Assembly (NCBI RefSeq): GCF_000210295.1
Contig: NC_026734.1
Location: 310,001 to 374,000, forward strand
Length of the DNA stretch: 64,000 bases
Source: Trypanosoma brucei gambiense DAL972
Lineage: Eukaryota > Euglenozoa > Kinetoplastea > Trypanosomatida > Trypanosomatidae
Direction of reading: 5' to 3'
Shown here in pieces: positions 43,682-53,352 of the stretch (positions within the stretch are counted from its first letter, which is position 1; each line of letters starts with the position of its first letter). Made by a program: the position numbers and the translations under genes. Below the pieces are notes generated by a model. That model had not been told where the DNA came from. It worked only from the letters and a program-made list of their open reading frames with translations, and searched no databases.

Positions 43682-45218
43682 ATGCGTGAGGCTATCTGCA
43701 TCCACATTGGTCAGGCTGGTTGCCAGGTTGGTAACGCCTGCTGGGAATTGTTCTGCCTGGAACACGGCATTCAACCCGATGGTGCGATGCCCTCTGACAA
43801 GACGATTGGCGTTGAGGATGATGCGTTCAACACCTTCTTCTCTGAGACTGGTGCTGGCAAGCACGTTCCCCGCGCGGTGTTCTTGGACCTGGAGCCAACA
43901 GTGGTGGATGAAGTGCGCACTGGCACGTACCGCCAGCTGTTCCACCCCGAGCAGCTGATCTCCGGCAAGGAGGATGCGGCCAACAACTACGCTCGTGGCC
44001 ACTACACCATTGGTAAGGAGATCGTCGACCTCTGCCTGGACCGCATCCGCAAGCTCGCTGACAACTGCACTGGTCTTCAGGGCTTCCTCGTGTATCACGC
44101 CGTCGGCGGTGGCACTGGTTCTGGCCTGGGTGCGCTGCTCTTGGAGCGCCTCTCCGTGGACTATGGCAAGAAGTCCAAGCTCGGCTACACGGTGTATCCA
44201 TCACCGNNNNNNNNNNNNNNNNNNNNNNNNNNNNNNNNNNNNNNNNNNNNNNNNNNNNNNNNNNNNNNNNNNNNNNNNNNNNNNNNNNNNNNNNNNNNNN
44301 NNNNNNCTGGGTGCGCTGCTCTTGGAGCGCCTCTCCGTGGACTATGGCAAGAAGTCCAAGCTCGGCTACACGGTGTATCCATCACCGCAGGTGTCGACGG
44401 CTGTCGTGGAGCCCTACAACTCTGTGCTCTCGACACACTCACTTCTGGAGCACACCGATGTTGCTGCGATGCTTGACAATGAAGCAATTTATGATTTGAC
44501 TCGCCGCAACCTCGATATTGAGCGCCCCACGTACACCAACCTGAACCGCCTCATCGGTCAGGTGGTTTCCTCGCTGACAGCGTCCCTCCGCTTCGACGGT
44601 GCATTGAACGTGGATCTGACAGAGTTCCAGACAAACCTTGTGCCGTACCCACGTATCCACTTCGTGCTGACAAGCTATGCACCAGTCATCTCCGCAGAGA
44701 AGGCCTACCACGAGCAACTCTCTGTCTCTGAGATCTCGAACGCTGTGTTTGAGCCCGCCTCCATGATGACAAAGTGCGACCCCCGCCACGGCAAGTACAT
44801 GGCGTGCTGCCTCATGTACCGTGGTGACGTTGTGCCAAAGGATGTGAATGCTGCCGTCGCGACCATCAAGACGAAGCGCACGATTCAGTTCGTGGACTGG
44901 TCTCCCACAGGCTTCAAGTGCGGTATCAACTACCAGCCACCCACGGTGGTGCCAGGTGGTGACCTTGCCAAGGTGCAGCGCGCGGTATGCATGATCGCCA
45001 ACTCCACGGCCATCGCAGAGGTGTTCGCTCGTATTGACCACAAATTCGATCTCATGTACAGCAAGCGCGCCTTCGTGCACTGGTACGTCGGTGAGGGTAT
45101 GGAAGAGGGTGAGTTCTCCGAGGCCCGTGAAGACCTTGCAGCACTTGAGAAGGACTACGAAGAGGTTGGTGCCGAGTCCGCGGATATGGACGGTGAGGAG
45201 GATGTGGAGGAGTACTAG
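43682..45218 (+). CDS. TUBA: Alpha-tubulin split by an assembly gap with duplicated flanks
   Basis: The left part (43682-44206) encodes residues 1-175 to VYPSP; the right part (44307-45218) begins at LGALLLERL, earlier in the protein, and runs to the normal EEY end. The last 81 bp before the gap (44126-44206) equal the first 81 bp after it (44307-44387). The break is therefore an assembly feature: either two contigs overlap and the gene is intact, or whole units are missing in the gap. It should not be annotated as a 414- or 264-residue variant. Confidence 0.93.
44207..44306. other. Assembly gap with 81-bp identical flanks
   Basis: 100 N. Removing the N run and one 81-bp copy makes the beta-to-beta distance 41721-45549 equal 3647 bp, the array period, so the gap may have negative size. 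Confidence 0.95.
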
Positions 45219-46436
45219 AAAGTGTGACAACGTCGCACCATGTGTAGGTTTTCATTTATGTTCTTTCTTTCTTTCTTTTGTGAATTTGTTTTCTGTCTCA
45301 AATGTTTTTAATTCGCTTGGGACCTATGTTTTTCTTGTTTTTTTGCTCACCCTTTGTGTAGGAGGCACCCTGTCACGTCTGTGGTTGCGTGTATGCCTTC
45401 CTTCCCCTTATTCGCTTCTTCCTGTCGTGTCACACCTCTTTCTCTCTCTCCCTTTCCGCCTTTTCTTTCAATCTTGTTTTCTCGACCAGCCCTACTAGAG
45501 GAGAAAGAATAGTAACCCTTTCATCAAAGAAAATAGTTCAAACGAATTATGCGCGAAATCGTCTGCGTTCAGGCTGGCCAATGCGGTAACCAGATCGGCT
45601 CAAAGTTCTGGGAGGTGATCAGTGACGAGCACGGTGTGGACCCCACAGGTACCTACCAGGGTGACTCTGACCTGCAGCTGGAGCGCATCAATGTGTACTT
45701 TGATGAGGCAACGGGAGGTCGCTATGTGCCCCGCTCCGTGCTGATTGATCTGGAGCCAGGTACAATGGACTCCGTACGTGCTGGCCCCTATGGTCAGATC
45801 TTCCGCCCCGACAACTTCATCTTTGGACAGTCTGGCGCCGGCAACAACTGGGCAAAGGGCCACTACACGGAGGGTGCGGAACTGATCGACTCTGTGCTCG
45901 ATGTGTGCTGCAAGGAGGCGGAGAGCTGTGACTGCCTCCAGGGCTTCCAGATCTGCCACTCCCTTGGTGGTGGTACTGGCTCCGGCATGGGTACGCTGCT
46001 CATCTCGAAGCTTCGCGAGCAGTACCCTGACCGTATCATGATGACTTTCTCCATCATCCCATCCCCCAAGGTGTCCGACACTGTCGTCGAGCCGTACAAT
46101 ACGACTCTCTCCGTGCACCAACTTGTGGAAAACTCCGATGAGTCGATGTGCATTGACAACGAGGCACTGTACGATATTTGCTTCCGCACCCTGAAACTGA
46201 CAACACCAACGTTCGGTGACCTGAACCACTTGGTGTCTGCTGTTGTGTCCGGCGTCACCTGCTGCCTGCGCTTCCCTGGTCAGTTGAACTCTGACCTCCG
46301 TAAGTTGGCTGTGAACCTTGTCCCATTCCCGCGTCTGCACTTCTTCATGATGGGCTTCGCCCCGCTGACCAGCCGCGGCTCGCAGCAGTACCGCGGTCTC
46401 TCCGTGCCCGAGCTAACGCAGCAGATGTTCGATGCG

Positions 46437-46448
46437 AAAAACATGATG
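46437..46448 (+). repeat. 12-bp target-site duplication, left copy
   Basis: AAAAACATGATG, part of beta-tubulin, directly before the element. The same 12 bp occur at 51658-51669 after the element's short A run. Twelve-base duplications are typical of ingi/L1Tc-group retroelements. Confidence 0.88.
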
Positions 46449-46449
46449 C

Positions 46450-46528
46450 CCCTGGTGATGCCGGCCACCTCATCGTGGTGCCAGGGTCCAGTACCTCGCC
46501 TATGCGTGGGAAGCCAAGAGCCGGCAAC
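46450..46528 (+). promoter_or_regulatory. Pr77-like 5' signature of ingi/L1Tc elements
   Basis: The first about 79 nt match the conserved start shared by trypanosome ingi, RIME, DIRE and L1Tc elements: CCCTGG at the start, GCCGGCCACCTCATCGTGG, then CCAGGG, which can pair with the first six bases. In L1Tc this segment is an internal promoter and its RNA is an HDV-like ribozyme. Bases 7-10 differ from the inverted copy nearby (GGTGAT against GGCTCA), which may affect both functions. Confidence 0.82.
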
Positions 46529-46569
46529 CGCCATCTTTGTAAGGAAGTGCCTGCGGGTGCGTCATCGTT

Positions 46570-47433
46570 TTGCCATGGGACAAGCAGAGTCAGGCTGAGA
46601 CAAAGTGTTATCAATGTCTGTCCTTAGGTACGTGCAGACGTGCCATCAGTAGTATTATTCGCGCCCAGAAACTGATGAATGGTGATGTGGAAAGTAAATT
46701 AGACCCTGTATTCCGTGGCACCCAGTGGAACTGCGCTGCGCTCACACAGGGCAAGCGGTTAGCTCTTCATAGGATGCTAATTGAGGATAGGGTAAGCTTC
46801 TGCTTACTGTGCGAAACGAATTTTTCCTCTCTGGAAGAACAGATTCTCCATCCTCTACTTTTGCAACACGACGGAGCAGAAAGGGATGCAAACGGTGGTG
46901 GAGTATCTATTCTGATACAAAAAGTCCTCCGGGTGGAAGTCGGTGAGAAGAAAGTGGGACAGCTAGAACATGTAAGCGCCACTATCCACGTATCAGAGGA
47001 AGACAAACTAACGCTCACGTCAGCCTATTTTCCAAGAGGACGAAGCGCTGTGAACTTGGGAAAACTTGTCGCATTGAAGAGAGATGTGCAATACGTCATA
47101 GGCGCCGACGTGAATTTACATTTGTGTCTATGGGATAGAGAGGTCCCTCCTGATGCAGGAGGTGAAGCAATAACTACTTGGTGTGTTGATACAGGTTATA
47201 TTGTAGCAAATACAGCTGACCGCACCAGATATGACTATGCACGAAACCTCGGATCGTCCCCTGACGTAACGCTGAACCGGGAATGTCAAATTATCAATTG
47301 GACGGCTACAGAGACACCGGACAGTGATCACTACGTCATCTTATTTCAGTCATCGTCGGAAACGATGAGATCCCGATTGCCCTTGCTTGTCTGGACCGAG
47401 CGCTATTCTCTTGAAAGAAAGCCGACTGGGTGA
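46570..47433 (+). pseudogene. ingi-type 2A remnant and AP-endonuclease domain
   Basis: One open frame. The segment at 46681-46707 reads GDVESKLDP where a 2A-like peptide of the ingi/L1Tc group has a GDVExNPGP-type end, so the Asn-Pro-Gly skip site is lost. The endonuclease follows, with LLCETNFSSLEEQ (catalytic Glu region), GADVNLHLCLWD (Asp-x-Asn region) and DSDHYVI (catalytic Asp-His near 47330). These motifs look intact although the frame ends at 47433 before the reverse transcriptase. The domain nicks target DNA in active elements. Confidence 0.85.
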
Positions 47434-49044
47434 AATTCAATGCCTACACCAAGCAAGAAAGCAAGAAGATCGGAAACTCGGGGAAAATACACAAAAACGC
47501 CCCCATTTTAGGTAATATTATCCGGGACGCGACAGTGAAAGCTGTCCCCCGCGGCTCCTTTTTCCAAAAGCCTTTGTGAACGAAGGAGTTAACAGAGAGA
47601 GATGAGAAGATACGATGCGTCCAACATCTTCGAGAGAGGCCATCTCTTGTCTCCCAGCGAAAAAAACTGCTAATGGAAGTCTCCACCAAACGATGGCATG
47701 AGACTTGCAACAAGTTTGCAGTTTCTGAGAGTAACAGTTGGCATATCGTAAAGAATGTTTTCTCACAAAAAACCCTAGTCACACCAGCAGTGAGGGCAGA
47801 CAACAGAATCCTGGCGCAGAAGCAGCACGCACAGAGTCTCATAGATATGTACGCTGAAAAGTCGAAACATGACCCGGATGCTGCGCACGTTCCGTTGATT
47901 TCCCTCCCAGAACAGATGCCATAGAGCCGTATCTCTATGGGAGAATTGAACACAACGCTAAGGTATATACCAAATGGTTCTGCTCCTGGAAACAATATGC
48001 AGTGGATTGAGAGGCTCTCAAGCACCTCAACAAATATGGAAGGCGTTTACTACCACGATTATTCAATCGCAGTTTATACGCTGGTGAGGATCCACAACCG
48101 TGGAAAAAAGGTGTCATCATTCCATTGTTGAAAGTGGGAAAGCCATCCATTGACCTAGCATCCTTCAGGCCTGTTACCTTAACAAGTACGGTCTTAAAGG
48201 TCATGGAAAAGATTGTCTGCGCAAGGATCCGGGACACTGTCGAATCGAAATTGACAGTGCAGCAATCAGGATTCCACCCGGGTCACTCTACACTAAACCA
48301 GCTCTTACACCTAAGGGCAGCTCTATGTAGACCTCACCACGATGACAGGACAGGGGCTGTATTTGTTGATTACGCGGAGGCATTCGACACGGTAGATCAT
48401 GCAACAGCGGTTCGTGCCATGCAGGAAATGGGAATACCAACTTACACTGTGAAATGGACCGCTACCTTACTACAGGGAAGAAAAAAACAAGTAAGGGTAA
48501 AGAAGGTGTTTTCGGGGAACAGGGAGTTCACACGAGGGGTTCCACAAGGTACAGTCCTAGGTCCCCTCTTATCATAGTGGTGAACTCTCTCAGTAAACGC
48601 CTCAACCAAATTCCTGGTCTAGGACATGGCTTCTTCGCAGACGATCTAACTCTCTCATGTCGTCACTCTGATAGAAACATAGTCCAGGAAACGCTCCAAG
48701 CAGGGCTAAACGCAGTAGCAGCATGGAGCCGAGAGACTTATATGGGCATTAATGTGGATAAGACCAAATACACACTATTTCGCGCCAAGAACAGAAACTC
48801 ACCGCTTCCGTTGGTGAACGGGAAACCTATCGACGAAGATAGAAATCCCAAGATACTTGGCATCACATTACAGCCATATAGTGGTTTCTCCACCCATGTC
48901 GAGGGGGTTAAAAAGGCAGTGGATATGCGACTACTGCAACTTGCTGCAATCTCATCAACTTCTTGGGGACCACGAACCAACACGATCAGGACGTTCTACA
49001 TTGCCCTGACTCGTGCAAAGATCTTGTACGGCGTGGCGATTTAG
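47434..49044 (+). pseudogene. ingi-type linker and reverse-transcriptase domain, frame-broken
   Basis: 47434-48124 is linker in changing frames, with stops. The RT core runs from 48125: FRPVTLTSTVLKVMEK, AVFVDYAEAFDTVDH (motif A) and RGVPQGTVLGPLL (motif B), then a TAG at 48575-48577. It resumes in another frame with GHGFFADDLTL (motif C, catalytic Asp pair), the thumb-like WSRETYMGINVDKTKY and a connection region to 49044. Catalytic Asp residues are kept, so the decay is mainly by frame change and stops. In active ingi this domain copies its own RNA and also mobilises the short RIME elements. Confidence 0.9.
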
Positions 49045-49462
49045 TATCATAATGCCAACTACTTCAATCAGGAAGAGCTAGAGTGTTCCCAAAACAGAGC
49101 GTGCAGAATTCTCTCCGGAACGGTGAGAGGTTGAAACAGTACAGACGCGCACCTAGAGGCCAACTTAACGTCCCTTAGAGAAGCCGCGACGATACGGGGT
49201 CTGAAGTAGCTGATACGCTGCCAGCCACGAGATAGATACCTAAAAGAGAGTGCGGAGTTAGTATATCACCCAAGTTATCCTGTCCGAAAGTTACTGAATG
49301 ATGTAAAGCGTGAATACCCACAACTTCAGGTAGAATCCGCACACACCACAGAGTGGTGTCCATATTTCTGGATACAGCGAACAGATGTCTGTTTCACTAC
49401 GCCATTCCCCCGAATGTGAAGAGAGACTCGGAGGAAGAACTCAAACGTGAGACATCCGAAAG

Positions 49463-49809
49463 ATGGATAAAGCGCCGTTATTAGAAGAAAAGGGCAATAA
49501 CCCTGTCGCTCTATCACACTACGAAGTGTGGACAGACGGATCTGTAACACAGGAGGAAAATCAGGAGCGGCAGCTCTCATCGTCAAGAATGGCAAACTCC
49601 TGCACAAGGTGCTCGAAGGAACGGGACGACTTGCATGCAGCTATAGAGCTGAATGTGTAGTCCTAATAATTGGCCTGAAACAACTGTCCAAAGAGATCGA
49701 TAAAGCAGAAAAACAAAACTTCCGATTATTGATATTTACGGACTCATGGTCAATGGTAGCAGCTCTGCACACGGGCCCGCTTACAGTTACAGACACAGTA
49801 CTGCGCTAA
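49463..49809 (+). pseudogene. ingi-type RNase H domain with internal frameshift
   Basis: The first motif, VWTDGS, lies in one frame (around 49528). The rest, GGKSGAAALIVKNGKLLHKV, then YRAECVV and LLIFTDSWSMVAAL, is in another from about 49550 to a stop at 49807-49809. The motif Asp, Glu (RAEC) and second Asp (TDS) are visible. 49045-49462 between RT and RNase H has stops in all frames I read. Confidence 0.83.
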
Positions 49810-50136
49810 ATATGGACACTACTCATCCAACTCCAAAGTAAAGGAGGACGGATTCGTATTCAGTTCATATTTGGTCACTGTGGAATAGCGGCTAATGAGC
49901 AAGCTGACAAGGCAGCCGGCAAAGCAGCGGAGCAACCACAAATGCGAACTGCATGGATACCGGATGTGGTTGCAGCAGCGAAAAGGCTGCTGCGCACTAC
50001 AAGGGAAAAGCCACAAACACATAGGGCCACACTTACTGGACACTGGAAGAACACAAACCTCAAGACCTCGCTGTCCAGAAAGGAATAAACCCTACTCACT
50101 CAACTCCGCACGGGTGCATCACCTACGTACGGGTGG

Positions 50137-51489
50137 GTGGACAGGAAATTGAACCCTAATATCCCCAACACATGCAGATGGTGTTGCAATGTGGCAAAAA
50201 GCCAGACAGTGGAGCTCGTGAGTGTGAGACCAACATCTACACGTGCAAGCGATCCAACAGTTTGCCCAATTTGTGGGCTGCGATGCTCGAACCGGCAAAA
50301 TGGCGCTATACACATGCAACGAACCCATGGAGTCCAATACGAGCAGGGCAAACGGCGACTCAAATTCCCGCGAGGAGATGGAGGAGGATTCCAATTTGGC
50401 CCTCCCACCTCCCGAACCGCCGCCAAACACAGAAACACCGCAAACCGCTGCGGATACTATTATGTATCCCTGCTTGATCTGCGAGAGGACCTTCAAATCG
50501 AAGACTTGGCAAACAAGGCACAGAGAGACCGCACACCCGGGTGTAGCACCACCGCGCGGAACAACAGAAAACCCAGAGGGAAGTGAACAAACAACATAAT
50601 CGGAGAACACTCTTCAGTGTGCCCTGTGTTCTTTTGTACCCAAGTCCAAGGGTGGATTAACAAACCACCGAAGAGTCCAGCACCCAGATCAAAAGGTCAC
50701 GATAGCATCCAGGAAGAGCGGAAGGGATTCGGCGAATCGACGGGAAGTAGAGGAGGAGGAACCATCAGCTACCTCGCTCCATTGTACATGCTGCGATTTC
50801 ATAGAGAAATCAAAGAGTGGGTTAGCTGCGCACTGTAGGTATAGGCACCTCCAAACAGTCTAGTCTATCACTACAGTTTCAAAAAAGAGACCAAGGACCC
50901 CCACTCCAGAGAGCAGATCGCAGAAAGTACGGACGGAAAGAGTCGAAGGAAGATATCAGTGTGATCACTGCGAGAAGACATACGCCACTACAGGGCGAAA
51001 AATAGTGGAAGCGTATGTCAGCTCTCTAGCACCGAGGCAGCTCCGGCAGGACGACGATGCGTGAAGGTTACAGTGCCGACGCATGAGTGTACCGAGTGCG
51101 GCACCAAGTGCTACTCAAAAGCAGGACTAACGCGTCATCAACAAACTGCACATGGTTTGAAGCTGGAAACCCCTCTCCCCCAGATGCATGAATGCGAAGA
51201 GTCACCTAGGCACCTACTCGTGTACCCAGGACTCGCTACACTGCGTCAACGATTCTTCAAGGATGACACACCTCTCGAAAAGTTGCTGTACAGTGAAGAG
51301 TTAACAAAATTCCTACTGGAACTGGAAAAACTCTCACAAAAGGTACCGCCAGAAAGTAAGGGCCGAACGCCGGATATCGAATCAGCTGACCCTCGTAGTG
51401 ATTGCCCTCCGTCTAGGAGATATCAAACTTCTGTCTCCCCCCCTGTCGGATTGCGTGGGAAGCGGAAACGCTCGCCATTTCCTCGATGA
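50137..51489 (+). pseudogene. ingi-type C-terminal region with six C2H2 zinc-finger motifs
   Basis: Finger starts: 50263 (CPICGLRC), 50471 (CLICERTF), 50618 (CALCSFVP), 50783 (CTCCDFIE), 50960 (CDHCEKTY) and 51088 (CTECGTKC). Five follow the same spacing C-X2-C-X12-H-X4-H; the fifth in order (50960) has lost its His pair. Fingers 1 and 6 are in one frame, 2-5 in another, so at least two frame changes occurred. C2H2 motifs at this site in ingi/L1Tc are thought to bind nucleic acid. The tail (51156-51489) is still open and rich in Pro and Arg. Confidence 0.85.
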
Positions 51490-51657
51490 GCCCCTGTGTA
51501 CACAGTTAGTCTCCCCCGTCCATATTAAGACGGAGCCTGGGTCTCGTCAGCCCAGAAACTCTCCCCCCTTCACCACAAAGCAGGCACCAACGTTCGAATA
51601 GGACTGCTGGTGGTACGCTGCCAAATATCTCTTTGAGATAATTGCGCGTTATATTAA

Positions 51658-51669
51658 AAAAACATGATG
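51658..51669 (+). repeat. 12-bp target-site duplication, right copy
   Basis: AAAAACATGATG after the element's A run. What follows is not the rest of beta-tubulin but an inverted element 5' end, so the right flank was replaced or rearranged after insertion. Confidence 0.85.
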
Positions 51670-51788
51670 CCCCTGCACCCGCAGCAGATTCCCTCAAAGA
51701 GCTGACGGTTGCAGGGGCTTGGCTTCCCCCGCATAGGCGAGGTACTGGACCCTGGTACCACGATGAGGTGGCCGGCTGAGCCAGGGTG
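51670..51788 (-). mobile_element. Inverted 5' fragment of an ingi/RIME-type element
   Basis: Read on the minus strand from 51788: CCCTGGCTCAGCCGGCC and onward, the canonical 79-nt signature, then about 40 nt homologous to the start of the element at 46449 (up to the CTGCGGGTGC word). It ends at the right target duplication. It carries no coding domain. It is closer to the consensus than the 46450 copy at bases 7-10. The 5.2-kb element is thus flanked by about 115-bp inverted 5' signatures. Confidence 0.85.
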
Positions 51789-52670
51789 CGGAAGCCAAGG
51801 ACCTGCGACACCCGAAAGGGCTAACAAGCTTAGGTTTCTACTTGTTGGGAAAACGGATAGTGGAAACCACCCTAGTGGTTGGTTGGTCGCTCGCACTGTG
51901 CGCTACAGTACTGCGGATGCAGAGATTGGACCTTGCAAGGGTTTAATTTCGCACGATTGCAAGCTTCTGCTGTTACTGTGTGGATACGTTGAGCGCAATC
52001 CTGGACCCCTCCGGTTTGTGCAGCAGAACGTTAACGGTGTCTCAGCAGTAAAGCTATCAAGCCTACTTGCTCTAGATGCAGACGTCTATCTTCTTCCGGA
52101 GGTGAAGAAGTTGCGTGAGGCGTCTCGCATCTGTAAGGTCCCGCCATACACAGTTTACTGTAGCCCCCCGAACGCTCGGGGTGGAAGAGTTGCCATCTTG
52201 GTGCACCAACGAAGCAGCATCCAGACCAGGAGTGTGACATGGAAAGCACTCCCAAACGACGCTGGCATCAAAGCCGTAACTGTGAAATTGTGATAGGTAA
52301 TACTCATCTGGGTATAGTGAATGTTTACATCCCCCCACCACCGAGCATCACTGGATCCTTCGCTACCCTTCTGCAGACCTTGGAAAATAACTGCTCTATT
52401 ATTGAGGGAAACTTCAATGTTTTCCACCCACTATGGTGGAGCGAGGTCGGTCAATAAAACAGGTCGGACAAGTTCTTTTACCTGTCCACCTATGCATATT
52501 CGAACTGCAAAACCTCCTTGACGCGGTAACACGAAGCTAAGGCAATCAGAAAAGCGCCCTCGACCTCACCCCGTCTCGTCTGGATGATGCAATGCAACGG
52601 ACCACGCTTTTGTAGATAGACAGCGATCACAAAGGAATCACATTTATGCTCGAAAAAGTATGCGAAATGA
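51789..52670 (+). mobile_element. 5' fragment of a second ingi/L1Tc-related element
   Basis: Starts with only the last part of the 5' signature (GCGGAAGCCAAGGACCTGCGAC), head to head with the inverted fragment. An open frame to 52293 holds a 2A-like end, GYVERNPGP (51982-52008), then an endonuclease start, FVQQNVNG and LLPEVKKL. The frame then shifts: NTHLGIVNVYIPPPP and EGNFNVFHPLW (to 52457), then a third frame with an Asp-His motif near 52622-52630. The usual GDFN reads GNFN. The sequence stops within about 40 bp of the first H3 repeat. It differs clearly from the 46449 element, so it belongs to another subfamily. Confidence 0.82.
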
Positions 52671-52860
52671 TTATTCTCATCCCCTTTATCCCTAGCCTCT
52701 TCCACTTTCCAACTTCCCTCCTCTGCCTCCTCTCACCCTTTTGTTTTTGTATTTCCCTTTTATTTTACATTTTCACCCCACCATCAGCATCCTTTCACTG
52801 GCTTTGCACAACCGCATGCACACATACATCCCTTTGAATGTCATACCTCCCTCCTCTCTC

Positions 52861-52895
52861 TTTCTCTTTTTTTTTTCTGTTACATCTCATATTAG
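52861..52895 (+). promoter_or_regulatory. Candidate spliced-leader acceptor of the H3 gene
   Basis: A C/T-rich tract ending in a T10 run precedes the AG at 52894-52895, leaving a 55-nt ATG-free 5' UTR. The same element precedes every copy. It shows that the real start is the internal ATG and not the longer upstream frame, which runs through the tract. Confidence 0.75.
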
Positions 52896-52950
52896 AAAGC
52901 TAAAAAGCTACTTTACCACAACTCTCAAACCAAGCAACAAACTAAAAGAC

Positions 52951-53352
52951 ATGTCGAGGACCAAGGAAACCGCCAGGACGAAGAAGACCATCACCTCCAA
53001 GAAGAGCAAGAAGGCCTCAAAGGGTTCTGATGCCGCATCTGGCGTAAAGACCGCCCAACGCCGCTGGAGGCCCGGCACCGTGGCACTCCGTGAAATCCGC
53101 CAGTTCCAACGCTCCACCGACCTGCTGCTACAAAAGGCACCATTTCAACGCCTGGTCCGTGAGGTGTCTGGTGCCCAAAAGGAGGGTCTGCGCTTCCAGA
53201 GTAGCGCTATTCTCGCCGCACAGGAAGCGACTGAGTCGTACATTGTGTCGCTGCTTGCCGATACCAACCGCGCATGCATTCACAGTGGGCGTGTGACAAT
53301 CCAACCAAAGGACATTCACCTTGCCCTCTGCCTACGCGGTGAACGTGCATAA
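52951..53352 (+). CDS. H3: Histone H3, copy 1
   Basis: 133 residues (132 after Met removal). The core fold is present, but the tail is trypanosome-type: [20 protein letters not shown], with Lys4 kept and the usual K9/K27 contexts absent. Lys76 in GAQKEG is the DOT1 target, equivalent to Lys79 elsewhere. H3 pairs with H4 in the nucleosome core. The 5' flank of this copy differs from the others: CTTTATCCC for CTTTACCCC, and it joins the retroelement fragment at about 52670. The 3' microsatellite has three TA blocks. The spacer reads TGTAGTCTTT where the later copies read TGTAGCCTTT. Confidence 0.97.
   Translation: MSRTKETARTKKTITSKKSKKASKGSDAASGVKTAQRRWRPGTVALREIRQFQRSTDLLLQKAPFQRLVREVSGAQKEGLRFQSSAILAAQEATESYIVSLLADTNRACIHSGRVTIQPKDIHLALCLRGERA

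Larger units (their letters stand above)
36835..46448 (+). repeat. Tubulin alpha/beta tandem array, period about 3648 bp
   Basis: Beta starts at 38073 and 41721, and alpha at 40034 and 43682, are both 3648 bp apart. Each unit holds beta (1329 bp), a 632-bp spacer, alpha (1356 bp) and a 331-bp spacer. The array begins abruptly at about 36835 inside the alpha 3' UTR, with no alpha coding region to its left, and ends at 46448 where a retroelement interrupts beta. Units differ by only a few bases (for example the base after GACGG at about 39411 against 43059, and the length of a T run in the alpha-beta spacer). Two gaps mean the copy number here is a minimum. Confidence 0.95.
45549..46598 (+). 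pseudogene. TUBB: Beta-tubulin interrupted after residue 300 by a retroelement
   Basis: Residues 1-300 match the full beta copies, ending at DAKNMM. From 46449 the frame enters the 5' signature of an ingi-type element and continues for 49 unrelated residues to a TGA. The last 142 residues of beta, with the C-terminal helices that carry microtubule surface contacts and the acidic tail, are missing. The remaining beta sequence does not occur further right in this window. If stable, the product could not form a normal heterodimer. The upstream spacer with its splice acceptor is intact, so it may still be transcribed. Confidence 0.95.
46449..51657 (+). mobile_element. Full-length degenerate ingi-type non-LTR retroelement
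   Basis: About 5.2 kb, the usual ingi length, between 12-bp duplications. In order: 5' signature (Pr77-like), remnant of a 2A-like peptide, AP endonuclease, reverse transcriptase, RNase H, and a C-terminal C2H2 finger region, ending in ATTAAAAA. The single long ORF of an active ingi is broken by stops and frame changes between every domain, so this copy is dead and would be classed as a DIRE (degenerate ingi/L1Tc-related element) or an ingi pseudogene. It lies in the same orientation as the tubulin genes. Confidence 0.92.

Noticed and set aside
37011..45230. Long minus-strand frames (246-263 residues) opposite the tubulin genes
   Set aside because: Antisense shadows caused by codon bias of highly expressed genes; they repeat only because the genes do.
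52741..53352. 203-residue version of histone H3 with an N-terminal extension
   Set aside because: The extension runs through the pyrimidine tract and the AG at 52894-52895, so it is removed by trans-splicing. The same applies to all seven copies.
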